Below, piece by piece: positions 32,538 to 40,403 of a stretch of DNA of 64,000 nucleotides. A program made the position numbers and the translations under genes. The number at the start of each line of letters is the position of its first letter. Position 1 is the stretch's first letter. The DNA lies in NCBI GenBank assembly GCA_963921305.4, contig CAWUEX030000002.1:1178001-1242000 (forward strand), read 5' to 3'. The DNA comes from CAWUEX02 sp963921305 (GTDB taxonomy: Bacteria; Pseudomonadota; Alphaproteobacteria; Rhodospirillales; Rhodospirillaceae). Under the pieces are notes generated by a model, which saw only the letters and a list, made by a program, of their open reading frames with translations, searched no databases and was not told where the DNA came from.

Positions 32538-33269
32538 TTACGCCGACGCCGTCACCGCGTCGAGAGCGGCCTGCTGTAGGCGCACCAGATCGGCGCATCC
32601 AGCCTGGGCCAAGGTAAGCAACGCTGTAAATTCGTCAGCAGTGAACGGATCCTCTTCTGCCGTACCTTGCACCTCGACGATCTTGCCCGACCCGGTAAGC
32701 ACGAAGTTGGCGTCGGCCTGGGCGTTGGAGTCCTCGGCATAGTCCAGGTCGAGCACTGGTGTGCCTTTATAAAGTCCACAGGAAATTGCGGCGACCGGCT
32801 CGCTCAGGGGAATTGTGCTGATCGCACCCAAGGCCATCATCCGCTCGAAGGCCTGATGCAATGCCAGATACGCTCCGGTGATCGAGGCCGTGCGCGTGCC
32901 GCCGTCGGCCTGCAGGACATCACAGTCGAGGCGAATTTGAATCTCGCCAAACCCTGCCATGTCGGTGACGGCCCGAAGGGCGCGGCCGATCAGGCGCTGA
33001 ATTTCCTGGGTGCGGCCGGACTGCTTTCCGCGCGCGGCCTCGCGATCGGTGCGGGTGTTGGTGGAGCGCGGCAGCATGCCATATTCCGCCGTCACCCAAC
33101 CCTTGCCGCTGCCGCGCAGCCAGGGCGGCACCTTGTCCTCCACCGAGGCCGTGCACAGCACATGAGTGTCGCCGAACTTCACCAGGCACGAGCCCTCGGC
33201 ATGCTTGGCAAACCCCAGGTCGAAGGAAACATCCCGCAGCTGATCCGGGGCGCGGCCTGACGGTCGCAT
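32538..33269 (-). CDS. rph: Ribonuclease PH
   Basis: Phosphorolytic 3' exoribonuclease that trims tRNA 3' ends. 243 residues from ATG 33269, six bases after GGAGAG; a GTG two codons earlier is too close to that site. Motifs: GSCLVKFGDTHVLCTASVE, GWVTAEYGMLPRSTNTRTDREAARGKQSGRTQEIQRLIGRALRAV (RNA and phosphate binding) and DCDVLQADGGTRTASITGAYLAL. Full length and intact. It faces hrcA across a 206-bp spacer. Confidence 0.97.
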   Translation of the reverse strand: MRPSGRAPDQLRDVSFDLGFAKHAEGSCLVKFGDTHVLCTASVEDKVPPWLRGSGKGWVTAEYGMLPRSTNTRTDREAARGKQSGRTQEIQRLIGRALRAVTDMAGFGEIQIRLDCDVLQADGGTRTASITGAYLALHQAFERMMALGAISTIPLSEPVAAISCGLYKGTPVLDLDYAEDSNAQADANFVLTGSGKIVEVQGTAEEDPFTADEFTALLTLAQAGCADLVRLQQAALDAVTASA

Positions 33270-33321
33270 CGACACTCTCCTGTCGTTTTAGGCAGTCCAA
33301 AGGACCGCGTGGCATTTCATG

Positions 33322-33350
33322 CTTAATAGCGTTGTGACGCCCTCCATACC
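33322..33350 (+). promoter_or_regulatory. Possible heat-shock (RpoH-type) promoter for hrcA-grpE
   Basis: CTTAAT (33322-33327) and, after 13 bp, CCTCCATACC (33341-33350) resemble weak forms of the CTTGAA and CCCCAT elements. No CIRCE inverted repeat is seen in the rph-hrcA spacer. Confidence 0.3.
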
Positions 33351-33475
33351 CGTCCAGCGGACCGGGAACAAGGGCGGAGGCGCGGCAGCGAACACGCGGC
33401 TAAAAGTCAGATTTTCTGCGCCACGGCCATGGCCCTTCATTGACGCTGTCCCAGCGCTTGCTTACATACCCGGGC

Positions 33476-34585
33476 ATGACCAATCAGTCCCATCCGTCCA
33501 ATCCCCCAAGCCCGGCAGCGGCGCGCCTTGCCGGCGGCGATCCGGTGTCCGAGCTCAACGCCCGCTCCCGCGAGGTGTTCCGCCACATCGTCGATGCCTA
33601 TGTGGAGACGGGGGAGCCGGTGGGTTCGCGCACCATCGCCCGGCGTCTCGGCGGCGAATTGTCGCCGGCAACGATCCGCAACGTGATGTCGGACTTGGAA
33701 TTTGCCGGCCTGTTGTTCGCACCACATACCTCAGCGGGACGTCTGCCGACGGAGGTGGGCCTGCGTCTGTTTGTCTCGGGTCTGCTGCAGGTTGGCGGGC
33801 TCGATGCCGATGAACGCAAAGCCATCGAAGCGCAATGTGCCGCTGCCGGAAAGTCCCCGCAGGAGGTCCTTGAGGGTGCGTCGACCACCCTGTCCGGATT
33901 GACCCAACACGCCGGTTTGGTGATGGCGCCGAAGTCGGAGTCTGCGCTGAAGCATATCGAGTTCGTCAGTCTTGCCCCGGGCCGGGCTCTGGTGGTGATG
34001 GTGTCGGAGTCAGGGCTGGTGGAAAACCGTGTCATCGAAGTGCCCGACGGCCTGCCGCCCTCGGCGCTGATCGAGGCAGGCAACTTTTTATCGGCGCGGC
34101 TGAACGGCCAAACCTTGGGCGAGGCCCGCGACAAGATACTCAAAGATATCGAAGAGCGCCGCGCTCAGCTCGATGAACTGACCAGCAAACTCGTCGCCGA
34201 CGGTTTGGCGACTTGGTCGGGTGATCAATCCGCTGGAGGGTCTTTGATCATTCGTGGCCAAGCCAACCTGCTCAATGACATCACCGTGCTTGAAGACCTG
34301 GAACGCGTCCGGCATCTCTTCGAAGTTTTCGAGACGCGTGAGCAAATGGTGCGGCTGGTTGATCTCGTTGGCGCGGCTGAAGGCGTGCAGATTTTTATCG
34401 GTGCGCAGAACGAACTGTTCAATCTCGCCGGCTGTTCGATGGTGGTCGCACCGTTCAAGAACGGCCAGGAACAAATCGTCGGCGCGGTCGGCGTCATCGG
34501 CCCGACCCGCATCAACTATGCCCGAATCATTCCGATGGTCGATTACACCGCCAAGGTGGTTGGCCGCCTGCTCGGCCAGTCGTAA
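33476..34585 (+). CDS. hrcA: Heat-inducible transcription repressor HrcA
   Basis: Repressor of class I heat-shock genes through the CIRCE element, active only after folding by GroEL. 369 residues from ATG 33476; a start 12 codons earlier is in frame but unlikely. N-terminal winged helix: LNARSREVFRHIVDAYVETGEPVGSRTIARRLGGELSPATIRNVMSDLEFAGLL, then the HTSAGRLPTEVGLRLFV motif. The central GAF-like domain carries KHIEFVSLAPGRALVVMVSESG, and the end includes GVIGPTRINYARIIPMVDYTA. grpE follows 40 bp downstream. Confidence 0.95.
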   Translation: MTNQSHPSNPPSPAAARLAGGDPVSELNARSREVFRHIVDAYVETGEPVGSRTIARRLGGELSPATIRNVMSDLEFAGLLFAPHTSAGRLPTEVGLRLFVSGLLQVGGLDADERKAIEAQCAAAGKSPQEVLEGASTTLSGLTQHAGLVMAPKSESALKHIEFVSLAPGRALVVMVSESGLVENRVIEVPDGLPPSALIEAGNFLSARLNGQTLGEARDKILKDIEERRAQLDELTSKLVADGLATWSGDQSAGGSLIIRGQANLLNDITVLEDLERVRHLFEVFETREQMVRLVDLVGAAEGVQIFIGAQNELFNLAGCSMVVAPFKNGQEQIVGAVGVIGPTRINYARIIPMVDYTAKVVGRLLGQS

Positions 34586-34625
34586 TTGAACGCCGGCATT
34601 TCGTTACTCTACAGGACTACACCTT

Positions 34626-35312
34626 ATGTCAGATCAAGAGCCCAAACCCGAAGACGCCGAAGCCAACGGCGCTGAAGCCGCCGCTGAATTCGCCGACACC
34701 GCACCGTTTGAATCCGCGCCGGAGGGAGAACCTGCCGGCGAAGCCGGGGATGAGATTGCGGCTGAACAACGCATCGCCGATCTGGAAGCGGCATTGGCCG
34801 AAACGCAAAAAGAGCGCTTACTCGCTCTGGCGGAAGCGGAGAACGCAGGTAAACGGGCCGACAAGCGCATCTCTGACAACGCTAAGTATGCGACCTCCAA
34901 CATCTGCAAAGCGCTGTTGCAAGTTGCCGACAATATGGAGCGGGCTTTGCTGGCCGCGCCGGAGGAAATGCGCGGCAGCAATGAGGTTGTTAAAAATCTT
35001 GCCGTCGGGGTCGAGATGACCGCAAAGGAACTGGCCACTGTCTTGGAGAGCCAGGGCGTGAAGAAATTCGAGTCACTCGAACAGCCGTTTGATCCCAACC
35101 TTCACCAGGCGATGCAGGAAGTCGAAAACCCGGACGTCCCGAGTGGCACGGTCGTTCAGGTCGTGCAGGACGGCTACATGATGGCGGATCGCCTTTTGCG
35201 CCCGGCCATGGTTGTGGTGGCCAAGGGCGGTCCCAAACGTGAAGCGGCACCCGCACAAGAGAACGGCTCGCACGATCCCGCCTCCGCTGAGGGCGTCGAT
35301 ACGTCCGCGTAA
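34626..35312 (+). CDS. grpE: Nucleotide exchange factor GrpE
   Basis: Removes ADP from DnaK. 228 residues. The first about 50 residues are acidic and Ala/Glu-rich and probably disordered; the long helix follows (IADLEAALAETQKERLLALAEAENAGKRADKRI). The conserved C-terminal beta domain contains VEMTAKELATVLESQGVKKFE, FDPNLHQAMQEVENPDVPSGTVVQVVQDGYMMADRLLRPAMVVVAK. It forms an operon with hrcA; dnaKJ is 5 kb away in this genome. Confidence 0.96.
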   Translation: MSDQEPKPEDAEANGAEAAAEFADTAPFESAPEGEPAGEAGDEIAAEQRIADLEAALAETQKERLLALAEAENAGKRADKRISDNAKYATSNICKALLQVADNMERALLAAPEEMRGSNEVVKNLAVGVEMTAKELATVLESQGVKKFESLEQPFDPNLHQAMQEVENPDVPSGTVVQVVQDGYMMADRLLRPAMVVVAKGGPKREAAPAQENGSHDPASAEGVDTSA

Positions 35313-35429
35313 CGCCCATCCCCTCCCTCAAAAAGTGCACTTTCAGCCGGTGCGCTTGAACTCAATGCGGCCACGTGTCACGACTCCTCGCATTCGTCTC
35401 GGCAGCATACGGTTAGGGGAGTTCTCTTG

Positions 35430-36689
35430 ATGACCCGGATTAGCCTTCGCAGCACCTTGGTCGCTGCAGCGATGAGTTTTGCGATTACACCCGGACATGC
35501 CGCACCGCTCGATCAAGACGTTGGTCAGGTCCTGCGCGTCGACCTCAATGACTTGGCTCAGCCGAATCCGGATACGCAGCAGCGCCCGCGCGAAATGAAT
35601 TTCTCCCGGCCCCGCCCGCGCACGGATGCGGACGTGCCGCTGGTTCCGGATGGCTTTTCTATAGAGCTATTTGCGGAAGGTCTGGTGCACGCCCGCAACA
35701 TGGTTGTGGCGCCCAACGGTGATGTGTTCATCGCCGAACCGCGTGGGGGCCGCATCACCATCATGCGCGATGAAGATGGCGACGGCCGTGCCGACGACAT
35801 ATTTACTTACCTCGATAATCTGACCATGCCGCATGGCATCGCGTTTATCGACGGCGCGGTGCTGATCGGCGATCAGGTTGGGGTGCGCCGCGTGCCCTAT
35901 TCGGCCGACGGCAAAACACCGCCATCCTCCAGCGTGTTGCTGACGCCCTTAGGCGCGCTCGGTGATCCCAGCATGCGGTTCCACTGGTCGCGCAATGTCG
36001 CCGTGCATCCCGATGGCACCAAGTTTTATGTCGGCGTCGGCTCGGCGACAAACATCGGCGAAGACCCGTCACCCTATGCGACCATTCAGGAGTTTCCCAT
36101 CGACGGTGGTCCGGGCCGCACCTTTGCCAGTGGTCTGCGGGTGCCGACGGAAGTCATGTTCTATCCGGGCACGACTGACCTCTACACCGTCGTCAATGAG
36201 CGCGACCGCCTCGGCGATGAATTGGTGCCCGACTATTTCACACGGGTGCCCGAAGGTGCGTTCTTCGGTTGGCCCTACAGCTACATGGGCTCAAATCCTC
36301 AACCCGGGCTTTCCGACAAGCGTCCCGATCTTGTGGCCCAGGCGATTCAGCCGGACGTGCCGTTCCTGTCGCACTCCGCCGCGATCGATCTTGAATTTTA
36401 TATGGCCGATCAGTTCCCGGAAAAATATCAAGGGGGCGCTTTCGTCACGCTGCACGGCTCCTGGAACGCCAATCAACCGCGTGGCTACATTCTGGTGTAT
36501 GTGCCCTTCGAAAACGGCAGTCCGGTTGGCAGTTACGAAGTGTTCGCCTCCGGGTTCTGGAACGGCGATGCGGACAACAGCCAGGTATGGGGCCGTCCTG
36601 CCGGGGTGGTGACTTTGCCTGATGGTTCGTTGTTGTTGTCCGATGATGTCGGCCAGACGGTCTGGCGCATCACCTATACGGGCTCGTGA
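35430..36689 (+). CDS. Exported PQQ-dependent glucose/sorbosone-dehydrogenase-like protein
   Basis: 419 residues from ATG 35430 (GGGGAG eight bases upstream; a TTG just before is possible). Signal peptide RISLRSTLVAAAMSFAITPGHA. The remainder fits a six-bladed beta-propeller of the soluble aldose (GDH-B) type: VPDGFSIELFAEGLVHARNMVVAPNGDVFIAE, MPHGIAF, WSRNVAVHPDGTKFYVGVGSATNI, ASGLRVPTEVMFYP, HGSWN and WGRPAGVVTLPDGSLLLSDD. A short DEDGDGRADD loop resembles a calcium-binding type-3 repeat. Substrate unknown. It is the first of a same-direction group with the ASCH and GNAT genes. Confidence 0.85.
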   Translation: MTRISLRSTLVAAAMSFAITPGHAAPLDQDVGQVLRVDLNDLAQPNPDTQQRPREMNFSRPRPRTDADVPLVPDGFSIELFAEGLVHARNMVVAPNGDVFIAEPRGGRITIMRDEDGDGRADDIFTYLDNLTMPHGIAFIDGAVLIGDQVGVRRVPYSADGKTPPSSSVLLTPLGALGDPSMRFHWSRNVAVHPDGTKFYVGVGSATNIGEDPSPYATIQEFPIDGGPGRTFASGLRVPTEVMFYPGTTDLYTVVNERDRLGDELVPDYFTRVPEGAFFGWPYSYMGSNPQPGLSDKRPDLVAQAIQPDVPFLSHSAAIDLEFYMADQFPEKYQGGAFVTLHGSWNANQPRGYILVYVPFENGSPVGSYEVFASGFWNGDADNSQVWGRPAGVVTLPDGSLLLSDDVGQTVWRITYTGS

Positions 36690-36699
36690 GGGCCTAGAC

Positions 36700-37167
36700 G
36701 TGGAAAAGACGGCAGCCACCGATGCGTTTTGGCAAGAAGCCAAAGAAAACGGCGCGGACGTCAGCGACGACTATTGGGTGCGGCGTATCGGCGGGGATCC
36801 GGAAACGACGGCGATTATCACTGACCTGGTTGTACGAGGTCTGAAGCGTGGAACGTTTGGTCTCGAGTGGCTGCAACAGCGCCAGCCCGAACTGAAACCC
36901 ATCGTGGGCACCGACGCCATGCTGGTGGACCATGATAACGCTCCGCAAGCCATTGTGCGCACCACGCAAGTCACGCCTGTGCCCTACAAAGACATCACCG
37001 AAGATCATCTTGCCGTTGAAGGCCCGGGAGCGCGGGAACTCAAGCGCTGGCAGGAAATCCACTGGCCCTATTGGACGCGCCTGCTTGCGCCACACGGTCT
37101 CGAACCCACGCAAGACATGTTGGTGATGGTCGAACACTTCGACCTTATTTACTCCCCCTCCACATAA
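36700..37167 (+). CDS. ASCH-domain protein, copy A
   Basis: 155 residues from GTG 36700, 10 bp after the dehydrogenase stop. Homologous to the two genes at 38074 and 38584. Shared pattern: FW near residue 10, VRxIG (27-31), ET, then GxKxGTF with Lys49 and Thr52, then VPYKDITE with Glu101, and a terminal EHFDLIY. The ASCH fold is related to PUA and occurs in the E. coli N4-acetylcytidine amidohydrolase YqfB, where a Lys-Thr-Glu set is used; the same spacing is kept here. Function is inference; a nucleobase or RNA ligand is the best guess. Confidence 0.75.
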   Translation: MEKTAATDAFWQEAKENGADVSDDYWVRRIGGDPETTAIITDLVVRGLKRGTFGLEWLQQRQPELKPIVGTDAMLVDHDNAPQAIVRTTQVTPVPYKDITEDHLAVEGPGARELKRWQEIHWPYWTRLLAPHGLEPTQDMLVMVEHFDLIYSPST

Positions 37168-37177
37168 GGCGCTCTCC

Positions 37178-38035
37178 GTGTTGCGCCGTCTCACTACAGC
37201 CGACCGGGCTGAGCTGGATGCGTTTCTGTTGCACCATCGCGCGTCGTCGATGTTTCTGTGTGCAAACCTTCATCAGGCCGGTGTGACCGATGGGCCCGAG
37301 CCCTTTCAGGGGCTTTATGCCGGTTCATTCAGAGGCGAAGACCTTATCGGCGTCGCGGCTCATTACTGGAACGGAAACATTATCATGCAGGCGCCTGAGG
37401 ACACGCGGTCCTTAGTTGACTTCGTCCTCTCTGAGTCCGGTCGCGAAGTCGTTGGTATCTTGGGGCCTTGGGCGCAGGTACAAGCCGTTCAGCCTGAGAC
37501 TCTTTTGGATACTAACCGGTTGGGCAAAGTGGTACCGGAATATCTGTATACGCTGGAGATTGCGCGCATGAACGTGCCGCCCGCGTTGAATGCAGGATCG
37601 GTGACGCTGCGCGTCGCCACCGAGGACGACCTGCCAACACTGGTGGCCTGGCGCCGGGTCTATGACCGCATCACCATGGGCTTTCCCGAGCAAGCAATTG
37701 ATGATCACAAAAATGCTGACATGTTCCGCCGGCAGATTTCAGAGAGGTGTTTGTGGGTGCTCGAGGACGCCGGGTCTCCCGTGGCCATGACCGCATTCAG
37801 CGCGCGTTTGCCGGATTGCGTGCAGGTCGGCGGCGTGTTCACGGATGAAAAGGCCCGCGGCAAGGGACATGCCCGCAGCGCCGTGGCGGCGTCTTTGCAG
37901 CGCGCGCAGACGTCCGGCGTCCGCGATGCGATCCTGTTCACGGAAGTGACCAACGTTCCGGCGCAAAAGGCCTATGAGGCTCTGGGGTTCGAGCGCGCCG
38001 GTGATTACGGTATGGTCGTACTCGATCCAAGTTGA
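37178..38035 (+). CDS. GNAT-family acetyltransferase with N-terminal domain
   Basis: 285 residues from GTG 37178. The N-terminal half (to about 140) is a divergent GNAT-like or accessory domain. The C-terminal half has a GNAT core: TLRVATEDDLPTLVAWRRVYD, VAMTAFSARLPDCVQVGGVFTDEKARGKGHARSAVAASL, with RGKGHA as the acetyl-CoA pyrophosphate loop (Q/RxxGxG/A), then ILFTEVTNVPAQKAYEALGFERAGDYGMV. Substrate unknown. Embedded between ASCH copies A and B, the stop of the GNAT gene coming 38 bp before copy B. Confidence 0.85.
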   Translation: MLRRLTTADRAELDAFLLHHRASSMFLCANLHQAGVTDGPEPFQGLYAGSFRGEDLIGVAAHYWNGNIIMQAPEDTRSLVDFVLSESGREVVGILGPWAQVQAVQPETLLDTNRLGKVVPEYLYTLEIARMNVPPALNAGSVTLRVATEDDLPTLVAWRRVYDRITMGFPEQAIDDHKNADMFRRQISERCLWVLEDAGSPVAMTAFSARLPDCVQVGGVFTDEKARGKGHARSAVAASLQRAQTSGVRDAILFTEVTNVPAQKAYEALGFERAGDYGMVVLDPS

Positions 38036-38073
38036 CGCATAAGGTCGCTTACACCGAAAAAAAGGACACCACT

Positions 38074-38577
38074 ATGACCCGCTCCATCGTCATCGGCGAA
38101 GGTCCGGCCCGGCCGAAAGAAGAAGACCTCGACGCGTTTTGGGCCAAGGCCAAAGCCGCCGTGCCCGACTTGTCAGACGACCATCAGGTCAGATCGATCG
38201 GCATCGACGAGGAAACCACGGGTCTGATCCTGGACTTCATTCATGAAGGAACAAAGGTTGGCACCTTCAGTCTGCCCTGGGTGATGGAGGCCGAGGGGCA
38301 TCCCGATACGCCGCCCGGAACGCCGATCATTCTCACCGGCTATGACGGTGCGCCCGTTGCCGTCATCAGAATCGGGCAAACCTATAACACGACATTCGGT
38401 GACATCAGTGAAAAGGAAACCAAGCTGGACGGACCGCCGGTGCAGGACCTCGACGTATGGAAGCCCCTCCACCTCGAGTACTGGAACGGCTTGATGGCGA
38501 ACTATGGCAAAGCCTGTACCGATGACATGCCCATCATCGTCGAGCCGTTCGAGCTTGTCTTCACAACACGATCATAG
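38074..38577 (+). CDS. ASCH-domain protein, copy B
   Basis: 167 residues from ATG 38074, with AAAGGAC upstream; an upstream TTG in frame at the GNAT stop is not chosen. Same pattern as copy A: FW at 22-23, VRSIG at 39-43, GTKVGTF with Lys61 and Thr64, FGDISEKET with Glu113, EPFELVF near the end. Cytosolic, no signal. The next gene (copy C) starts 6 bp after its stop. Confidence 0.75.
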   Translation: MTRSIVIGEGPARPKEEDLDAFWAKAKAAVPDLSDDHQVRSIGIDEETTGLILDFIHEGTKVGTFSLPWVMEAEGHPDTPPGTPIILTGYDGAPVAVIRIGQTYNTTFGDISEKETKLDGPPVQDLDVWKPLHLEYWNGLMANYGKACTDDMPIIVEPFELVFTTRS

Positions 38578-38583
38578 GAGGTC

Positions 38584-39108
38584 ATGATGCGCACGTTCCT
38601 TTTCGCCATGGCCCTCCTACTGACTCCGTCAGCACAGGCGCAGTCGTCCTCTCAAAGCGTCGACACCTTTTGGCAGTCCTGTTTGCCGCAGCTCGACACC
38701 GCGCCCGCCGATAACTTTTACCGGGTGCGCTCCATCGGCAGCACGCCGGAGTCCACCGCCATCATCACCCGGCTAATTCTCGAAGGCCAAAAAACCGGCA
38801 CGTTCACGTCACCGTGGATGTACGAGGGCGACCGTTCCATCACGCCGGTGGCCGGCGGTTACTCCGTTCTACTTGATGAGACTCAGTCCCCCCGCGCGGT
38901 TCTCAAGACCACCGAGCTGATGATCGTGCCGTTCGATCAGATCACCGAGAAGGAAACCGCCATCGACGGCCCTGCGGTGCGCCCGCTCGATGTGTGGCGC
39001 CCAATCCATGTGACCTTCTTTACGACCGAGCTTGAGGCGCGGGGCAAAGCGTTTGCTCAGGACATGCCAGTGACGGTGGAGAAATTTGAAGTGATGTGCA
39101 CGGGCTGA
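38584..39108 (+). CDS. ASCH-domain protein, copy C, with a signal peptide
   Basis: 174 residues. N-terminal signal (RTFLFAMALLLTPSAQA, cleavage likely after Ala19). The rest is the third paralogue: FW at 29-30, RVRSIG, GQKTGTF with Lys70 and Thr73, VPFDQITEKET with Glu122, and VEKFEVMC at the end. An exported ASCH protein is unusual because members of this fold are normally cytosolic and nucleic-acid related. It may have taken another ligand in the periplasm. Confidence 0.75.
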   Translation: MMRTFLFAMALLLTPSAQAQSSSQSVDTFWQSCLPQLDTAPADNFYRVRSIGSTPESTAIITRLILEGQKTGTFTSPWMYEGDRSITPVAGGYSVLLDETQSPRAVLKTTELMIVPFDQITEKETAIDGPAVRPLDVWRPIHVTFFTTELEARGKAFAQDMPVTVEKFEVMCTG

Positions 39109-39134
39109 AATTAAGGGGCTGAGGTTTAGTCACT

Positions 39135-39166
39135 TTCAAGTTCACACTCGTTCAAGTTCACACTCG
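39135..39166. repeat. 16-bp tandem duplication at the ridA 3' end
   Basis: TTCAAGTTCACACTCG occurs twice, at 39135-39150 and 39151-39166, without mismatch. It shifts the frame at the ridA C-terminus so that the protein ends ELERV. Confidence 0.95.
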
Positions 39167-39534
39167 GCTTCGATTTCCACCAGCCAGTCTTCCCCGATCA
39201 ATTCTTTGACCGCGAGCATGGTCGCCGCGGGTTTCGTCTTCGCGAACACTTCGCCGTGAGCCCGGCCGACGGCTTCCCAATCCTCGACATTGACTAAGAA
39301 CATGCGGGTGCGCACGACGTCGCTCGTCTTTCCGCCAAGGTCTTCAATCGCTGCTGTGATGATTTCAAAGCAGCGCTTCGCTTGCCCATAGGCATCGCCT
39401 GGCGCGGCGGTCGATCCGTCCGGTGCGATCGGCCCCGTTCCCGCCACAACAATGCGATTGCCGGTACGCACCGCGCGGCAAAACCCGATCGAGTTTTCGT
39501 AAGGCGATCCGGAGGAGGTTCGGCGGCGGGCCAT
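39142..39534 (-). CDS. RidA/YjgF family enamine deaminase
   Basis: 130 residues from ATG 39534, after GAGGATC. Family role: hydrolysis of reactive enamine/imine intermediates or regulatory binding of small ligands. Visible: NSIGFCRAVRTGNRIVVAGTGP near the start, AYGQAKRCFEIITAAIEDLGGKTSDVVRTRMFLVNVEDW (the Arg in VVRTR is the substrate-binding residue), and AATMLAVKELI...VEIEAECE at the end. The C-terminal ELERV replaces the probable ancestral ELESD because of a 16-bp tandem duplication. It lies 13 bp downstream of alkB. Confidence 0.9.
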   Translation of the reverse strand: MARRRTSSGSPYENSIGFCRAVRTGNRIVVAGTGPIAPDGSTAAPGDAYGQAKRCFEIITAAIEDLGGKTSDVVRTRMFLVNVEDWEAVGRAHGEVFAKTKPAATMLAVKELIGEDWLVEIEAECELERV

Positions 39535-39547
39535 CGGTAATGATCCT

Positions 39548-40186
39548 CTATAGCGCTTTGCGGAAGGTGAGACTGATCCGCTCATCCAATCCGGCAAGCG
39601 GGCTGGTGTCCGCATAGACTTTGCGCACCCCGTGATAGCGCATCCGGCTGTCCCCGCCCATGATCAACACATCGCCGCTGTGCACCGGTACGATCATCGG
39701 CTTGTCGCTGCGCTTCAGTCCGCCGACCCAAAAGTCCGCCGACGCGCCAAGGCACACCGTGACGATGGGGTGGCTGAAGTCGGCCTCGTCTTTATCCTGG
39801 TGCAGGCCCATCTTCGCCCCGGGGGTGTAATGGTTGATGAGACAGGCATCCGGCATGAATCCGGCGGCTGCGGTGCCGGCCAGGACCGCGCTCAGCAGGG
39901 CTGTGAAGGTGTCCGGCATGTCCGGCCAGGGTTTGCCTGAGCGCGGGTCGGTGGTCTCGTAGCGGTATCCCCGTTCATCGCTCCACCAGCCCGCATGGCC
40001 GCAATTGGTCAATTGCGCCGAAAACTGGCCGCCGCCCTTGGTCCGCGGCTGGGAAAAGGGAGCCTCATTGGCCACCGCCAACACCGCCTGATGGGCGGCG
40101 TCCTGAGCCTGGCGGTCCAGCGCCCCCCTCAAAAGGCTAAATCCGGCGGGTAAATCGGGCGGAAACAGATCAGCGGCGAGGGCCAT
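39548..40186 (-). CDS. alkB: AlkB-type 2-oxoglutarate/Fe(II)-dependent DNA demethylase
   Basis: 212 residues. Oxidative removal of 1-meA and 3-meC lesions. NHYTPGAKMGLHQDKDEADF carries the iron ligands His129 and Asp131; the second His is His185 in RYHGVRKV, followed by the RISLTFR arginines that bind 2-oxoglutarate. The SGDVLIMGG strand matches AlkB. With ogt and xthA it adds to the repair genes in the window. It forms an operon with the RidA gene downstream. Confidence 0.93.
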   Translation of the reverse strand: MALAADLFPPDLPAGFSLLRGALDRQAQDAAHQAVLAVANEAPFSQPRTKGGGQFSAQLTNCGHAGWWSDERGYRYETTDPRSGKPWPDMPDTFTALLSAVLAGTAAAGFMPDACLINHYTPGAKMGLHQDKDEADFSHPIVTVCLGASADFWVGGLKRSDKPMIVPVHSGDVLIMGGDSRMRYHGVRKVYADTSPLAGLDERISLTFRKAL

Positions 40187-40228
40187 AAGGACGGCCTAAA
40201 TCCCTTAAAAAAAGAGTCTTTTGCCCTG

Positions 40229-40256
40229 TTGCGGGGTCTGGGCCCACCCCCTATAT
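40229..40256 (+). promoter_or_regulatory. Possible heat-shock promoter of dnaK
   Basis: TTGCGG (40229-40234), 16 bp, then CTATAT (40251-40256) within CACCCCCTATATACC, which resembles the -10 region of RpoH-type promoters (CCCCATNTA-like). It is about 150 bp upstream of the dnaK start. No CIRCE repeat is seen in this spacer. Confidence 0.45.
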
Positions 40257-40403
40257 ACCCCCTGACCCCGGCGGGGGAAGCGGGTCGGACGGCCAAAATA
40301 AGCTGGCACCCGATATCCTGCCGGAAGATTAACCTTTGGGGGGTGCCCCACGGCGCCGCGAGCGGGCCAAGGACATCCGCCTCAACAAGAAGGACCTGAC
40401 CCT

